A DNA stretch of 64,000 bases from Solenopsis invicta (Eukaryota > Arthropoda > Insecta > Hymenoptera > Formicidae), in assembly GCF_016802725.1 (NCBI RefSeq), contig NC_052667.1:19936846-20000845 (forward strand), read 5' to 3'. Each line of letters starts with the position of its first letter. Position 1 is the first letter of the stretch. The notes below the pieces were generated by a model. It made no database searches, had not been told where the DNA came from, and saw only the letters and a list, made by a program, of their open reading frames with translations. This document shows, in pieces, positions 11,886-23,325 of the stretch. The position numbers and the translations under genes were made by a program.

Positions 11886-13674
11886 AGCGGAAGCCGCGCA
11901 AACCGCAAAGGCGCGAAGACTGACGTCGCGAAAAAGCTTTGAGACTCAAAAGCAAACCGCTCGATTTTCGAGAGCACCGTAATATATTTTTACGTGTAAA
12001 ATAACTATTAATAATTGAATGTCTTGGATTCTAACAGTATTCGGTATTTCCGAAATGATTTATAAATGTTTTTCATTTCATAAATAAAGTGAATGTCCCA
12101 TGTTAGTAACCATGTCCTAGTTAGTGACCAGGCACATATTTTATTGGAATTGCAAGGAAATTTGCATATTGCCAGTATTAACTATTTAACGTTCTATTTT
12201 CAAAGTAGTACATGTTTATATGAGTTTTTATCAATTTTTTCTTTTATTTTATTAGTTTAAGCATATTAAATGCGACCACATGTCATTCAAGGCGTATGTG
12301 TGACGTTGGCTTTTAAGATACGCGAAATTCATGACGAACTTGCCTCAATTAATGGTTGTATTTAAATTATATATTTTATCAGAAATAGTGATAAAAATGA
12401 TCACTTATATTATTTAGACGTAAAAGAAGTTAACAGTAAATGCAAATGTATTACATGGCTAATTAAAAATAAAATAACGGTGGTGGTTACTAATATGTAC
12501 CGATAAACGTACGTGTCAAAATAGTGACCGACTACATAAAATAGCTTAAATTAATGTGATTTTTTTATTTGCTTCAGGAAATAATCTTATTTTATTATTA
12601 AATTTTAGTTTATTTTCATATTAGTTTGTTTTACAGCCCTTTAACGTTAAAAAAATCCACACAGTAAATGATTTTACAGTGTTCATTAAACAATGTTCAT
12701 TTACAGTCTTCATTAAAAAATAATTGACACATTTAAGAGGTATTATATTTTCGTAATGATACTTTCTCAAAAGTACTTTTTCTTACCGAGAATTACATTT
12801 TTCTCATGTCCAGAGCAATTTTTGCATAAAAGTCGCAAATTTATTCATTTTAACCTATGCATACTTGATACTTCGCTTGAAGTTTACTAATCGGGACAAA
12901 CATAGGTTACTAATTGAGACAAAGCAAAGTCGAACGATCACTAATAGATACATTTACATGTAGCGATATATCTGTTATTTATTGAATATGTATAGCATTA
13001 TAAAATTATCAGCGAAATTTTCTATTGATAAAATAATATACTTTTCCAAGAATAAAAATGGTTTTAATTAAAAACCAAGTTTTATTTATTTACACCTCAT
13101 CCATAATTTTCAAGACGTTACTTGTTCATTCACCTTAATATACGTTTTCAATAAACTCTTAATTAGCTATATCGATGTGGTATGAAATACGTTTATTATT
13201 CGTTTAAATATTGCTGCAATGAAATCGTATAAATATAATTTACGCTCAAACTTTTATTAATTTAAGAAGTGTATCATATTTAAGAAGTATATCATACCTG
13301 GATATTAAATCCTATCTTTGTTACGTTATTTAAAGAGACAACTTTTAGAAATAATAAATGTATTTAAGAAACGTTTATTTAATTAGCATTTGATAGTATT
13401 TCTGTACGTTATAAACGTAAATACAATTCTGGCATTTTATAAACTATTTTTCTGCATATAAAATATGTTTTGTATCATATGTATATATATATATATAAAA
13501 ACGATTATTATATGTATATATATAGAAAATAAAAACGATTATTATAAACGTATATTGCACTAACGTATAAAAACCGTTTTACCTATATACATATCTGCCA
13601 TATAACTATACCTGTTTTATACCATACCTTGCGTTTAATAAACGTATATAAAACGACTCAGTTCTTATTGGGTT

Positions 13675-14090
13675 TATTGCGGATAGTCGACTAATAATCA
13701 TTTATATATTAACTATTAAAAATAGTGTGTTGGTGATTATTGAAAATAATTTGATTAATGGAATCGATAATCATTTTATAAGAGAACTATTAGGAAATGA
13801 TTATTGCAAGCAATCTGACTTGGTATTAATATAATAATCATTCACTACAGTGAAAAACTATTGAGCAGTAGTTATTGCAAATAACCTGATTATGAAATCA
13901 ATAATTATTCCATAAAAGAACTATTGGAGAATGATTATCGCAAATAATCTCATTATGAAATCAATAATCACTCATTCAAAAACTGTTAGGAAATAATTAT
14001 TGCGAATATTCCAATTATTGGATGCTACATAATCACAATTAGAGAATGAATAATTACTATTGTAAGTCAATAGCGATTATTGGCTTTCCA
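13675..14090. repeat. Degenerate subterminal tandem repeat, 63-75 bp period
   Basis: Four to five diverged units each contain a variant of 'gattattgcaaataatctgattatgaaatcaataatcatt' in pieces, spaced 63-75 bases apart. They form the right subterminal region of the TIR element. Related words at 11380-11520 suggest the left end carried the same array. Confidence 0.6.
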
Positions 14091-14136
14091 ATAGTTCATT
14101 TCCGTAAGGGAACGTCTAAAACGGCATACCAAACAA

Positions 14137-14943
14137 CTTTAACCCTTAACGTAAATGGGTGAGAGACCCCATGTGAAGCTTCGAACGCTTGCTGTGTCAA
14201 AACGGAATGAGATAGAAGGTTCAGATCAATACGTAAAAAAATTTGAATTCTCCTCTTTCCATTGATATGGTTGATCAACTTTTTTGGTCAACTAGAATTC
14301 GAACGGCACGGACGCAATGTTTTGTTAGGGTCAATGCGACCCATACAGTGTGCGAGTGAAACTTTTGTGGGTAATCTTATGTAAAAAAAACCGGACAAAA
14401 CACGATCAACAGGTCCGTATGTCGCGTATGTTACTCTGTCTAAAGTTAAAATACTATAGTGCCGTGAGAAAGAGAACTTCTGCGTAGAGTCGGAAATATA
14501 TTATCAAACAAATTAATTTTCAATTTTAGGTACTTTGAGTTTATCAAAAATACCTCATATCTGCCTTGTTATGTGAGTATATTTTATTGTAGAAATGGCA
14601 ATGGCATAATTTTTTCTTTTTCTTATGACTCTAGCTTTAAAACGCCGTATTTGAAAGTCCTTAAGAGTTTTTTGTTGCGGAGATATGATTTTTTAAAGGA
14701 AAAGAGAATTTTTGAACAATTTCTAATTTTTGCTTAATCGTTTTTTCTTTTTATAACATAACAATAAATCATTTTTTGACAATGCCAATTATGCAGTTAC
14801 ATTTGTGAGATTCTAAACTTTCATGTGAAATAAAGATTGTTGAAAAATGTTGATGGAACCAAAGTTATAACTTCTCAAAGTTGAAAAAAATCACCCACAC
14901 CCGGAAATTAACGTATTTTATGGGATCGGTATGTTTAAGAGTT
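14137..14943. mobile_element. Possible TTAA-type (piggyBac-like) non-autonomous element
   Basis: The left end reads TTTAACCCTTAACGTAAAT and the right end is an imperfect inverted match (complement TTTAACTCTTAAACATA), about 0.8 kb apart. The TTAA contexts and CCCTTAA-like start fit piggyBac-type elements. No transposase is seen. Block 14705-14890 is copy 2 of the dispersed repeat at 1135-1330. Confidence 0.4.
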
Positions 14944-14949
14944 AAAATA

Positions 14950-16264
14950 ACTATATAACCATATAAAGATATGCCATGATGAGTTCGGAAGAATACACGC
15001 AATTACATCCAAAAGTTTGCTAAGCCATGTATTATAATGATAATGAATGATAAAACTTATATTTCGAGAGAACCGAGAAGACGTGTGACTGTATGAAAAT
15101 GTTCATTACAACAATTATAAAAATATTAGTAATCAGAGAGAGTGGTTTTTGTGCAATAGCTCCAGATGAAAACTTTTTGAAATTAAAATGTAATTTTTCC
15201 GTAAGAATTATTAATGAAGCAACAGATAATTAAAAATGTCCGAGATTCTACTTTCTTTTATTATTTAAATGCTGATAATATAATAAAAGTTAACAAAATC
15301 AATTTTTTAATCTTTATGGTTTTCTTCTCTATCATAATAGTACTTTATCAACATTGTAGCATTTCTTAATGTGAAAAATATAAAACATTATTCATCTCAG
15401 AAAATGTTAATTAAGTCAAAACAATAAATTTCGAACAGTTTGAAAATTAAGTATTTTTGCAACTCCGCAATAATGAATTCAACTACATTAATTTAGTATT
15501 ACGCATTTGTAAAAATTTATAGAAATCAAACTTGTGTAACTTCTAAAGTTGAGCTTAATTTGGGCAAGTTTTTTTAATAGCGGAAACAATGTAAAGTTAA
15601 CTACAATTTGTGAAAAATAAACAAACATTAAATTAACTTTCTATTGACTCAATTTATTTTCAATGCAATTAATAAACGCAGATACTTCCAGGGTGGTTTG
15701 GAAATACGTCAGGATTAAATAAAAAGATATAACCAACTGTGTAGAGTGTTAAAAGATCTTCAAGTTTGTAGGTTTTCATAATTACTGATTGTGAGTAAAA
15801 GTTGTAATTGTGAAATCGCGCGTGACATAATTACAATGAGATTAATAATCAAATGAATGCTACATTTGAGACAGTATACGTAATTGAGCATCATGTTCTT
15901 CAATAATCACTTATAGGTTTTATTCACATAAAGCTAGATAATATATAATATTGAAAGAGATCGAGACACAGATTTCCTTATCAGCAACAATTTCATATTA
16001 ATATATTTTACAGAAAAAATTCAGAGAAATTTCTCTTTAAATTATCTTAAAATTTCTTTGCTTATTTCTTGTTATTATGCTAAAAATTTATCTTTAGTTT
16101 CTTCTAAAATTTTTTGTAGATAGGTTTTACAAAGAAATTGTCGAGTAATTTTTTAGCAGTATTCTTTGTAAATTCTTTAAAAACTTGTCAGAGTTTTTTC
16201 TATAGTTTTGTCTTTTGTTTCTCTTCAGTTTCTTTGCAAAGAGATTTCATTCAGAACATTATTT
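14950..16264. other. No gene seen; short imperfect TTTCT-rich repeats near the end
   Basis: AT-rich sequence without coding content. From about 16000 to 16260 there are repeated words such as 'ttttctttgcaaag' and 'tttagtttctt', similar to those at 11180-11345, suggesting an old simple-repeat family. Confidence 0.4.
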
Positions 16265-16349
16265 CGGGCGCGATGGGCCAGGAGACCTTAAAAAGTGGCC
16301 AAAATTCAAAATGTTTATGGATTTGCGTGAAACTTGATATAGGTGGGTT

Positions 16350-16900
16350 TTTGAGGTCGCTGATTTCGAATTTGATGTCAAAAATTCAAAACGGCGGAAC
16401 CAATATGGCGGACAAAATTATCAAAATCAACTGAATTTGCTTGAAATTTGCTATTTAGGGGTTTTTGAGGTCGCTGATTTCGAATTTGATGTCAAATATT
16501 TAAAATACAAAATGGCGGATACAAAATAGTGGATAAAATTATCAAAATCAACTGCATTTGCTTGAAACTTGTTATTTAGGTGTTTTCGAGGTCTCTAATT
16601 ACGAATCCAATGTCAAAGATACAACATTTGAAATGCCAGATGTAATATGCAAATTTATATGGCAAACGTAATTTTTAAAGTTTTAAGCAAATTCGGACTT
16701 TTCTATAACTTGGTAGTTAAGAGTTTTTAAAGTCATTTATAATGAATCTGACACCAAAAATTTTAAATTCATAATGGCGGACCTAATATGGCGGCTATTT
16801 TATACTGCTAACTACAATTCAAAAGTTTAGAAAATTAAATGTTACACCCTTAACTAACCTACAACATTGTAATTTCTAGAGTCTATCACGAAAGATTTGC
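16350..16900. repeat. Tandem repeat, 115-120 bp, in Transib subterminal DNA
   Basis: Four diverging units begin 'gaggtcgctgatttcgaatt' or a variant at about 16350, 16465, 16585 and 16722. Each unit carries an 'atggcgga' word. The right Transib end has a single inverted copy at about 23010-23100. Drift increases away from the tip. Confidence 0.7.
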
Positions 16901-16917
16901 GATTTTAGATTCTTTCA

Positions 16918-17020
16918 GGATGCTTGTTTTACGTGAGTCCTCTCGCCTCTCACGAATCGGGGTGCTTGTTTCACGTGGTCCCCTCGCCTCTCACGAATCG
17001 AAATGCTTGTTTTAAGGTGT
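16918..17020. repeat. Short tandem repeat, about 43 bp, two and a half copies
   Basis: The unit reads roughly 'gatgcttgttttacgtg' followed by 'cctcgcctctcacgaatcg'. Two full copies and a partial third lie between the Transib subterminal repeats and the transposase 3' end. No function is visible. Confidence 0.7.
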
Positions 17021-19027
17021 TTACCTTAAAACCTTACCTATCACAAAACAAACTAAATTATATATTTTCTTCCTCGTCCGTAAGTTCTAAATCAAGAATA
17101 TTTTCTGATTCATCTTCAGATTCAGATTCAGAATCAGAATCATATAATATTCACCAAAATCAAAATTCTTATTTGTTTCAAGATCAAAATCATCTTAACC
17201 GGCTTCAGAAATAAACTGACTAGGTTCAGGAATCTCAAGTAAATATATAACTTCTGGAGGAAGCTTAAGACGTTTGTAACTGTGAAGTCTTGATTTCAAA
17301 TTTATGCTTGAAACGAGAGAATCTGTTGAATCCATTCCTCGATAAAAAAACATCCGCAAAGGTTGCCGATCTATTGATTTTTCTACTGTACTGTAGTTGG
17401 ACACTCTTGTAATATTTGTTTCTCGCTTCAGATGCCTCTTCGGCTAGTATCCCTACTGGCAAAATGCTGAATCTCACGATTTCATTACCATGCACTAAAA
17501 TTTTGTGCAGTGTCACTAACATTGGATATCAGGGATAGCATTTGATATATAATTCAACAGTCTCAATACAAAATTCTTTAAAACAAGACGCATTGATAGG
17601 AAAGTAACACGATAAAGCAACTAAAATAGTTTTGAAATTTCTAAGTAATTGTGGGTTGAGACCGAGATACTTTGCAAACAGTTTGGGATCTTTAAATGCT
17701 CTTCTAGCTGTGTTTCCATTATTGCTATTACCACATCCTCCTGGTTTAGGTTTATCAACTTTGACGTTTAATTTCTCCCAAAGCATTGCTTAGATTTTGG
17801 CTTTTTGTTGTGCACATATTTTTTTATTTAAAGATCTTATTTGCCCTTTTTTAATAGGAAGTCGATATGAAATATGCAAACATAATTCAAGAAGCCTTAT
17901 CCAAGCATGCAGTGGACTTATACCGTATTGTAGTGATGTCTTAATAGGTACAAATTTTTCTTCCTTTATGTTTGAAATTATATTGAATAATTTTGGTGTT
18001 GCATGGCATATTGGACAGGATTGCATTGATTTTGTACCAGTAATGATATTAAGCACTTTGCCATCAATTAACGTCGTGGATAGGTTGAAGTGTATCCGTA
18101 TTACACAACCATTTTTTAACTCAACGTTATATGATTGCAGATTTTTTATTTCATCTTCCAATGCTTGCTTTTCTGTTAAAATTACGTCTTTTGTTTCATG
18201 GACATACTGCAATTTTTTGGACGACAAAATCGTGGAGATTGAGACATTTCATTATTCCAAAGTATTTTATTATTTTCATTTAATAATCGAAGGCGAAGTG
18301 GAATAAGTGTAGTAGCTAATAAATTTTCATCGTCAATATTGGTATTTTTTTCAGCATTTCTGAAACTTTGATTGTAAGGGGAATGTCCACTGCTTCCATC
18401 AAAACCATAAGAACATATTAATTCTGCTTCCATTTCGGGACACTTTGTAATTTCTCTAGTATGCAGTATAACGTCTAATTGCAATTCAACGATTCTTGCA
18501 GCAGTGTGGTTTAATAAAGCTTGTAAAGAGACTTTAACTTTATCATCAAAAATCGAAATGTGTTCTTCTGATGGTCTGCATTTTTTTTTAGCTTTTCTTA
18601 TTGTATTATATGTCGGCCAAATATCTGCCCCACCAGCCTTACTTGTCAGACGCATCTCTGAATACAATTTTTTTGAAACGGAGTTATCAAGTAAGAAAGA
18701 TAACGCTTCTTCAGGAGATTTCTTTTTGATAACTGTTCTTTCTAATGTATTTAACATTTTCCGGAACTTTTTTGGCCGTGTCGGACTTTTTGAGATTTCC
18801 TTAAGAATTGCATTTGTAACATTACGCCCCTCCACAGTGCCGCCACTCAAGACCGACCAACCGTCGGACGCACCGCAGCCGAGCACGTGCGTCTTACGTA
18901 AGACCCACGCGCGGACGTAAGGCCACCACATGCTACCGCGCACGAACGCCACGCGCCGCGTTCGGCAAGCGTTCTCACTCCGGCCGGCTCGACCGCGCGA
19001 GCTGATTGGTGCGTCCAGCCGCGCGTT

Positions 19028-19040
19028 ACGGTATATAAGC
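19028..19040 (+). promoter_or_regulatory. LTR TATA box
   Basis: GGTATATAAGCC is a strong pol II TATA box in a GC-rich setting, about 215 bases into the LTR. Transcription would be expected to start around 19060. This would define the U3/R boundary and put the stem-loop array at 19100-19510 in the RNA leader. Strand is set by the TATA orientation and the LTR tips. Confidence 0.6.
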
Positions 19041-19097
19041 CGGCAGTGGACAGCCGAAAAGAGATCCTTTCGAATACCTGATCTCCTCGGATCATCT

Positions 19098-19510
19098 CCA
19101 GCGCTGGGCATACTCGGCGCCTCCTAGCTCGGGGATTCTCGAGCACCTCCTCGGGAACGGGCATTCTCGTTCTAGCCTCCCCGCGACGGATATACCCGTC
19201 GTCCCCGAGGCCGGGTATGCTCGGCCACTCCGATCCGCATTCTCGTCGCGCGGCCAGTCGAGACCGTCCAGCCGGACGACGGGCATTCTCGTGCGTCCGG
19301 CCAGGTCCAATCCGCATCCGTTACACCGTGTGGCGGGAATTCTTACCGCACGGCTTATCCATTCCGTTCAGCCGAACGACGGGCATTCTCGTCGTCCGGC
19401 CACTCCGACCAGACCGTTCCGAGTGTCCCCGGGAATTCTCGGGGACCGTCCGCGCCGACACTGTTCCTGTGTCCGTTTACCGTACCTCACGGGGTGTTCT
19501 TCCCGCGAGA
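19098..19510 (+). promoter_or_regulatory. Array of stem-loops with a shared 8-nt loop
   Basis: Around ten short inverted repeats each enclose a loop of the form GGNATNCT. Clear cases: GAACG-GGCATTCT-CGTTC, GCTCG-GGGATTCT-CGAGC, GGCCG-GGTATGCT-CGGCC, ACGACG-GGCATTCT-CGTCGT, and TCCCCG-GGAATTCT-CGGGGA. Stem sequences differ between copies while pairing is kept and the loop is conserved, which is the pattern of RNA structure or of a palindromic protein site. Weaker copies lie near 19185-19200, 19325-19345 and 19490-19510. It lies just downstream of the TATA box. Confidence 0.7.
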
Positions 19511-20179
19511 TGAGGCCACCCAGGCCGACACCGGCAACGACCCTCGCGCAGCGCGAAACTGTCCGTCGCGCCGCGAGCCGTCGCACCGAGACCGTAACCG
19601 GTCAGCCGCACGGGCCAATCACGATCCGACACGGCAATTAAAGTTCGCCGCCGTGCCACCACTCTAAATACGGATACCGCACGCTTAGAGCATAAGCCGA
19701 ATCCGTCCGTATATCGCACGATTCATCCGAGTCCGTCCGTTTCCGTAACCGCGAGTCCGTTCTTGTATATCACGTTCCGTCGCGAGTTATATATATGTTG
19801 TCCGCGAAACCAAAGGTTGTCTCACCGAGCAACTCCGATTGCTACCTCCGAGCGCACAGCGCATAGCATGTGTCCGTCCGTTTTCCTTAGTGACTTGAAA
19901 CCGTTTCTTCTAAGTGTCTAGATATTAAGGCTCCTGACTCCTCAGCCGAGAACTCCGCGTTGACGGTAGCGACATTTCGTCGCGGACAAAATTAGAACTA
20001 ATACACGTGAAACGTGACAGATTGACGATGAAATGTTATCGTGCATGTCATTTTGTTATTATGTGTTTCATTGTAAAAACATGACTTTTCTCGTATTTAC
20101 CAAATTCGTAAAAATGGACCGCGAGTAAAGTTTCTTTGATTTTTATACATAAAAGTACATTTTTCACTCCTTTTAATAG

Positions 20180-20548
20180 CTATCCGTGTGTTTTCCTGTC
20201 TGAATAGACGTCACTTTACGTGCTTTTTACGACTATTTACTGACTGCTAGGCGAAGAAAGGATAGTCGTGACCGATATTTAGAAGTGTTTTAAAGCCATC
20301 TGATTAGTCTGTTTTATCCAAATTGGCATTATTTAGAAATGGCACGTCGGACAAAATTATGTGCCCATGTGTTTTCCTGTTTCAATTGCTTCACTTTACA
20401 TGCTTTTTACAACTATTTACTGATTGTTAGGCGGAAAAAGGATAGTCGTGACCGATATTTAGAAGTGTTTTAAAGTCATCTGCTTAGTTTGTTTTATCCA
20501 AATTGGCTTTATTTACAAATGGCATGTCGGACAAAATTACGTGTCATT
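20180..20548. repeat. Tandem duplication in the LTR, 184-bp unit
   Basis: Two head-to-tail copies, about 90% alike by eye, each begin near 'gtgtgttttcctgt' and contain GGATAGTCGTGACCGATATT and the word GTCGGACAAAATTA. The duplication is local to this LTR copy or its family. Confidence 0.75.
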
Positions 20549-21301
20549 TCACGCAATTTCTCGCTTCTGACGTCACGACTTCAATATGGCCGCGGCGAGT
20601 ACTCAGGAGCCTTAAGTATGCCGCGAATACATCGTGACCGTTCTTTTAGTTTCACGCGGGCCGACGACCGCACAATTAAGCACTCCAGTGCCGTAATACT
20701 ATTCGTGGAGTTCAGTATTATCCGATAACGATATCGGGACCTTGTGATTCTTTTGTACTAAACCATAGCAAAATATATTTAAACTATTTTGTTTTCACTA
20801 CCAAACCACGGCGTTATCATTTGACACGAACCCGGACATCCGGCGAGCACATCCGAGCAACCGATCCCGACTCCAATCCCGTAACCTACTACACCGAGAA
20901 ACTACCAGCGTTACATGCATTTAAATCTTTTTCACCTGAACGTTTTGCAGCGTAACTACTTGCCGCTACAAGCTTTAAAGTTTCATGGTTATGTTCAGTA
21001 CTTATTTCTAATACTTCTCGGCGTTGCGATCTAGCAGACTTGGCTTTGAATTCAATATGTGGACGACCAACTAAAGATGAGGATGTAGATATTTTTTCCT
21101 TTTTGCGGAAATCTGGAATTTTGAATTCTGTATTTAGCCAATTTGCAAATTGTTTGTAAAATCTGTCTTTTTTCTTGCCAACGTGTTTAAATTTTTGCTT
21201 GTATTTAGTCCTTACAGTAGATATAGATATTCTTAAATGACGTTCTTGATCATCTTCTAAATTTTCTACATTAAAGACCTGCTTTAATACAATAGTCTTA
21301 A

Positions 21302-21846
21302 GAGGATGCTATACTGACGGGAATTACCGACCATTACAGTGTTCATTAATTTTCGAATTGGCTTTACAGATCACAAAATCCTTTTGCAAAATAAAAGTAC
21401 GCACCAAAACAAAGTCTGCTCTGGTAAATTTTATGAGAAAATCGATCAAAAAGTTAAAAATTCATTTATTTTCGACTCGTGGATCTGTCAACCAAGGTTA
21501 ATTTTTGTTATTTACTAACGTTCTGTAGCTCGTATGTATAAAATGAGACCAGGGCGGACTTTAGAAAACTCTAACAAACAGCACTGACTGTGTATCGTTT
21601 CAGTCAACAACCTAACAAAAAAGTTTAATAGGTGAACAGCTGTACGTGTCCAACTTTTGCTTAGCGCACGTAAACGATGGCAAGAAGAGCAGTGGCTGTA
21701 GTTGATAGGTCTTTTCGCAGATGGCGAAATAATCGAAAAACAAAGACACATCTATGCGTTGGACAAAGAGCGATAGCCTAGTCTTCCTCGAAAAATAATC
21801 TGCAATGCCGACGTCGAGGAAGTTCTTCGGTCACTATAGCATCCTC
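21302..21846. mobile_element. TTAA-flanked element (piggyBac-type target site), 545 bp
   Basis: Terminal repeats GAGGATGCTATA are inverted at both ends, with TTAA directly outside each (21298-21301 and 21847-21850). It interrupts the Transib coding sequence within VFVI..KTIV, and removing it plus one TTAA rejoins the frame. It has no transposase. TTAA target duplications are typical of piggyBac and some related families. Confidence 0.8.
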
Positions 21847-21925
21847 TTAATAACGAAAACTATATCATTGTTATTATTCAAAAGCATGTCAACAATATCT
21901 TTTTTTATAAATTACTCCATAATTG

Positions 21926-22860
21926 CGTATTGAATAAAAAGAAAACACTAAATGATGGACAACTAATCAGATTTATTAAAGAGTCAATAAAAAAATTAGT
22001 GACTACTTGAAACAATTGAACAGGAAAAACATAAACGAATATGAATATCACAAATTGTGATTTAATACACTACAATACATGTAATGTGATGATAGTTCGA
22101 AAATCATATGAGACACAATAATATAAAAATTCATTTATAGCTAAATTTATAACAATGTACCCAAGTATTTGATGAAATTGTGCGAGAAGAAAACAAATTC
22201 TAGCTCTGCACTGCGCCGGCTGTTGCATCATTAAGATGTATATATACTGAACAGGTAGCGAAAGTTCAGTTGAAATTCAATGCCATCTATCAAATCGAGT
22301 AGAAGCTACATATATATATGTAGGATAATATGATTTTAAGAAGGATAAAATGGAAATAAATATAATGATTAAAGGTAGTTGTTAATAATGTCGCAATTTA
22401 ATTAAGTACGCGATTTAAATAGTTACATATATAGAGCGAATCTTGTCGCTTCAGTCGAATTAATAATATCAATTGTTTCTTGCAAAAGTTCGCGTAAAAG
22501 GAAAAACGAACTCGTGGCTAACTCTGAATTTCAGCACTCTGTCTCTGTTTATCTCTTACTCTGTCCTTATACACTCTGTCTCTGACACGGAGCACTGTCT
22601 CGGCTCGCGACTCACAGCGGTCTTCCGCTCGCTCGCGCTCTCCCAAATTCCGACAACATATAAGGTCATTACGATTGTCGACCGATAACAATCGATCTTC
22701 GATCTCTCGATCCTTGTCCGATATCTATTCTCCTACATATATATATTATATATATATATATATATTTATGTATACATATATCGTTGTGCTGCGTCGACAA
22801 TGTGCTACACTTTTATTACGTTGGACTGAAAGAAAACAGGCAGTGATCCTCGCGCACAGA
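21926..22860. other. Transib interior upstream of the coding region; no other gene seen
   Basis: AT-rich DNA, then a CT-rich stretch (22490-22680) and an (AT)n run near 22735-22770. No ORF is convincing. The CT-rich part could belong to another old insertion, but I found no terminal repeats. Confidence 0.4.
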
Positions 22861-23325
22861 TATAACAAATTTTTAATTACTAAATGTCAAATGCCGCATA
22901 ATTAAATAAAAGTGTATAGTAAAAGAAACAAAACGGCGCCATAACTGTTACACTACAGAGAGGAATGTAGGGGAATAGTCAATTGGTTGGGAGTGTATTG
23001 CTGTATTTTGATAATTTTGTCCACCATTTTGTATCCGCCATTTTGAATTTTGAATTTTTGACATCAAATGCGAAATTAGCGACCCCAAAAACCCTTCTAT
23101 ATCAAGTTTTACGCAAATCCATCAACATTTTGAATTTTAGCCACTTTTTAAGGTCTCTTGGCACATTGTGACGTTTGAGACAAATTTTGAACTACTAAAT
23201 GTCAAATGCCGCCTAATTGCCGCCAAATTAAATAAAAATGTATAGTAAAAGAAACAAAATGGCGCCATAACGGTTTCGCTAGAGAGGGGAATGTAGGAGA
23301 ATAGTCAATTGATAGAGAGTGTATT
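22861..23325. repeat. Direct repeat flanking the Transib right end
   Basis: Segment 22861-23001 recurs at 23181-23325 in the same orientation ('ctaaatgtcaaatgccgc', 'aaaatggcgccataac', 'gaatagtcaattg'). The right Transib terminal block (23004-23170) sits between the copies. A further Transib-like terminus, reading CACAGTGGGCC on the minus strand, lies at about 23663-23673, so two Transib ends are stacked here. Confidence 0.65.

Larger units (their letters stand above)
11360..14110. mobile_element. Non-autonomous TIR element (CCTTACGGAAAT ends, GAAC target duplication)
   Basis: The ends 11360-11382 and 14088-14110 are near-exact inverted copies (CCCTTACGGAAATAAACTAT). Reading the TIR from CCTTACGG leaves GAAC immediately outside both ends, a possible 4-bp target duplication. 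Subterminal DNA on both sides is full of related words (actatt, ataatcatt). No transposase is visible. Internal block 11610-11885 is shared with the element at 49613-50696. The superfamily is not identified. Confidence 0.6.
18815..20915 (+). mobile_element. Solo LTR, 2.1 kb, inside the Transib gene
   Basis: The block begins TGTAACATTACG and ends GCGTTACA, i.e. TG...CA with inverted TGTAAC/GTTACA tips. It is flanked on both sides by the identical 6-bp direct repeat TGCATT (18809-18814 and 20916-20921). Removing it and one TGCATT copy restores the Transib reading frame across the site. It is strikingly GC-rich in its first half. There are no gag or pol genes, so it is a recombined solo LTR of an LTR retrotransposon, probably Ty3-type judging from the tips. 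A TATA box at 19030-19038, a stem-loop array and a 184-bp duplication lie inside. Overlapping long ORFs in the GC-rich part reflect lack of stops, not genes. Confidence 0.8.
17060..21925 (-). pseudogene. Transib transposase pseudogene (RAG1-related), split by two insertions
   Basis: Transib transposase cuts DNA with an RNase-H-type DDE core homologous to RAG1. From the N-terminus (right): KKDIVDMLLNNNNDIVFVI at 21847-21925; continuation at 20922-21297 (HLRISISTVRTKYKQKFKHV, FYKQFANWL, LVGRPHIEF). After the LTR, 17195-18808 carries GADIWPTYNTIRKAKKKC, then SYGFDGSSGHSPY (probable first catalytic Asp), LIPLRL and SPRFCRP, CPICH (zinc pair), ISPLHAWIRLLELCLHISYR (second catalytic region), VDKPKPGGCGNSNNGNTARR, ILPVGILAEEASEARNKYYK and an acidic C-terminal tail near 17060-17160. 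These blocks follow the order expected for Transib. Frames change at about 18182, 17789, 17525 and 17400, and the ORF is interrupted by the LTR and the TTAA element, so it is inactive. Confidence 0.8.
16269..23170 (-). mobile_element. Old Transib element with nested insertions
   Basis: The left end (16269 rightward) and the complement of the right end (23170 leftward) match for well over 100 bases, starting CGCGATGGGCC on the left and CACAATGTGCC on the right, then GAGACCTTAAAAAGTGGC. CAC(A/T)(A/G)TG is the Transib terminal motif. Transib is the superfamily from which RAG1 descends, and its ends resemble the RSS heptamer. The flanks (tcggg and acgtt) do not match, so the target duplication has decayed or an end has been altered. 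The transposase lies between the ends on the minus strand. A solo LTR and a TTAA element have inserted into it. Confidence 0.75.

Noticed and set aside
16138..16434. A 98-aa plus-strand ORF
   Set aside because: It crosses the Transib left end and its tandem repeats; no motif.
18847..19719. Several long overlapping ORFs (up to 156 aa) on both strands
   Set aside because: They lie in the GC-rich half of the solo LTR, overlap in many frames and cross the stem-loop array. They reflect scarcity of stop codons.
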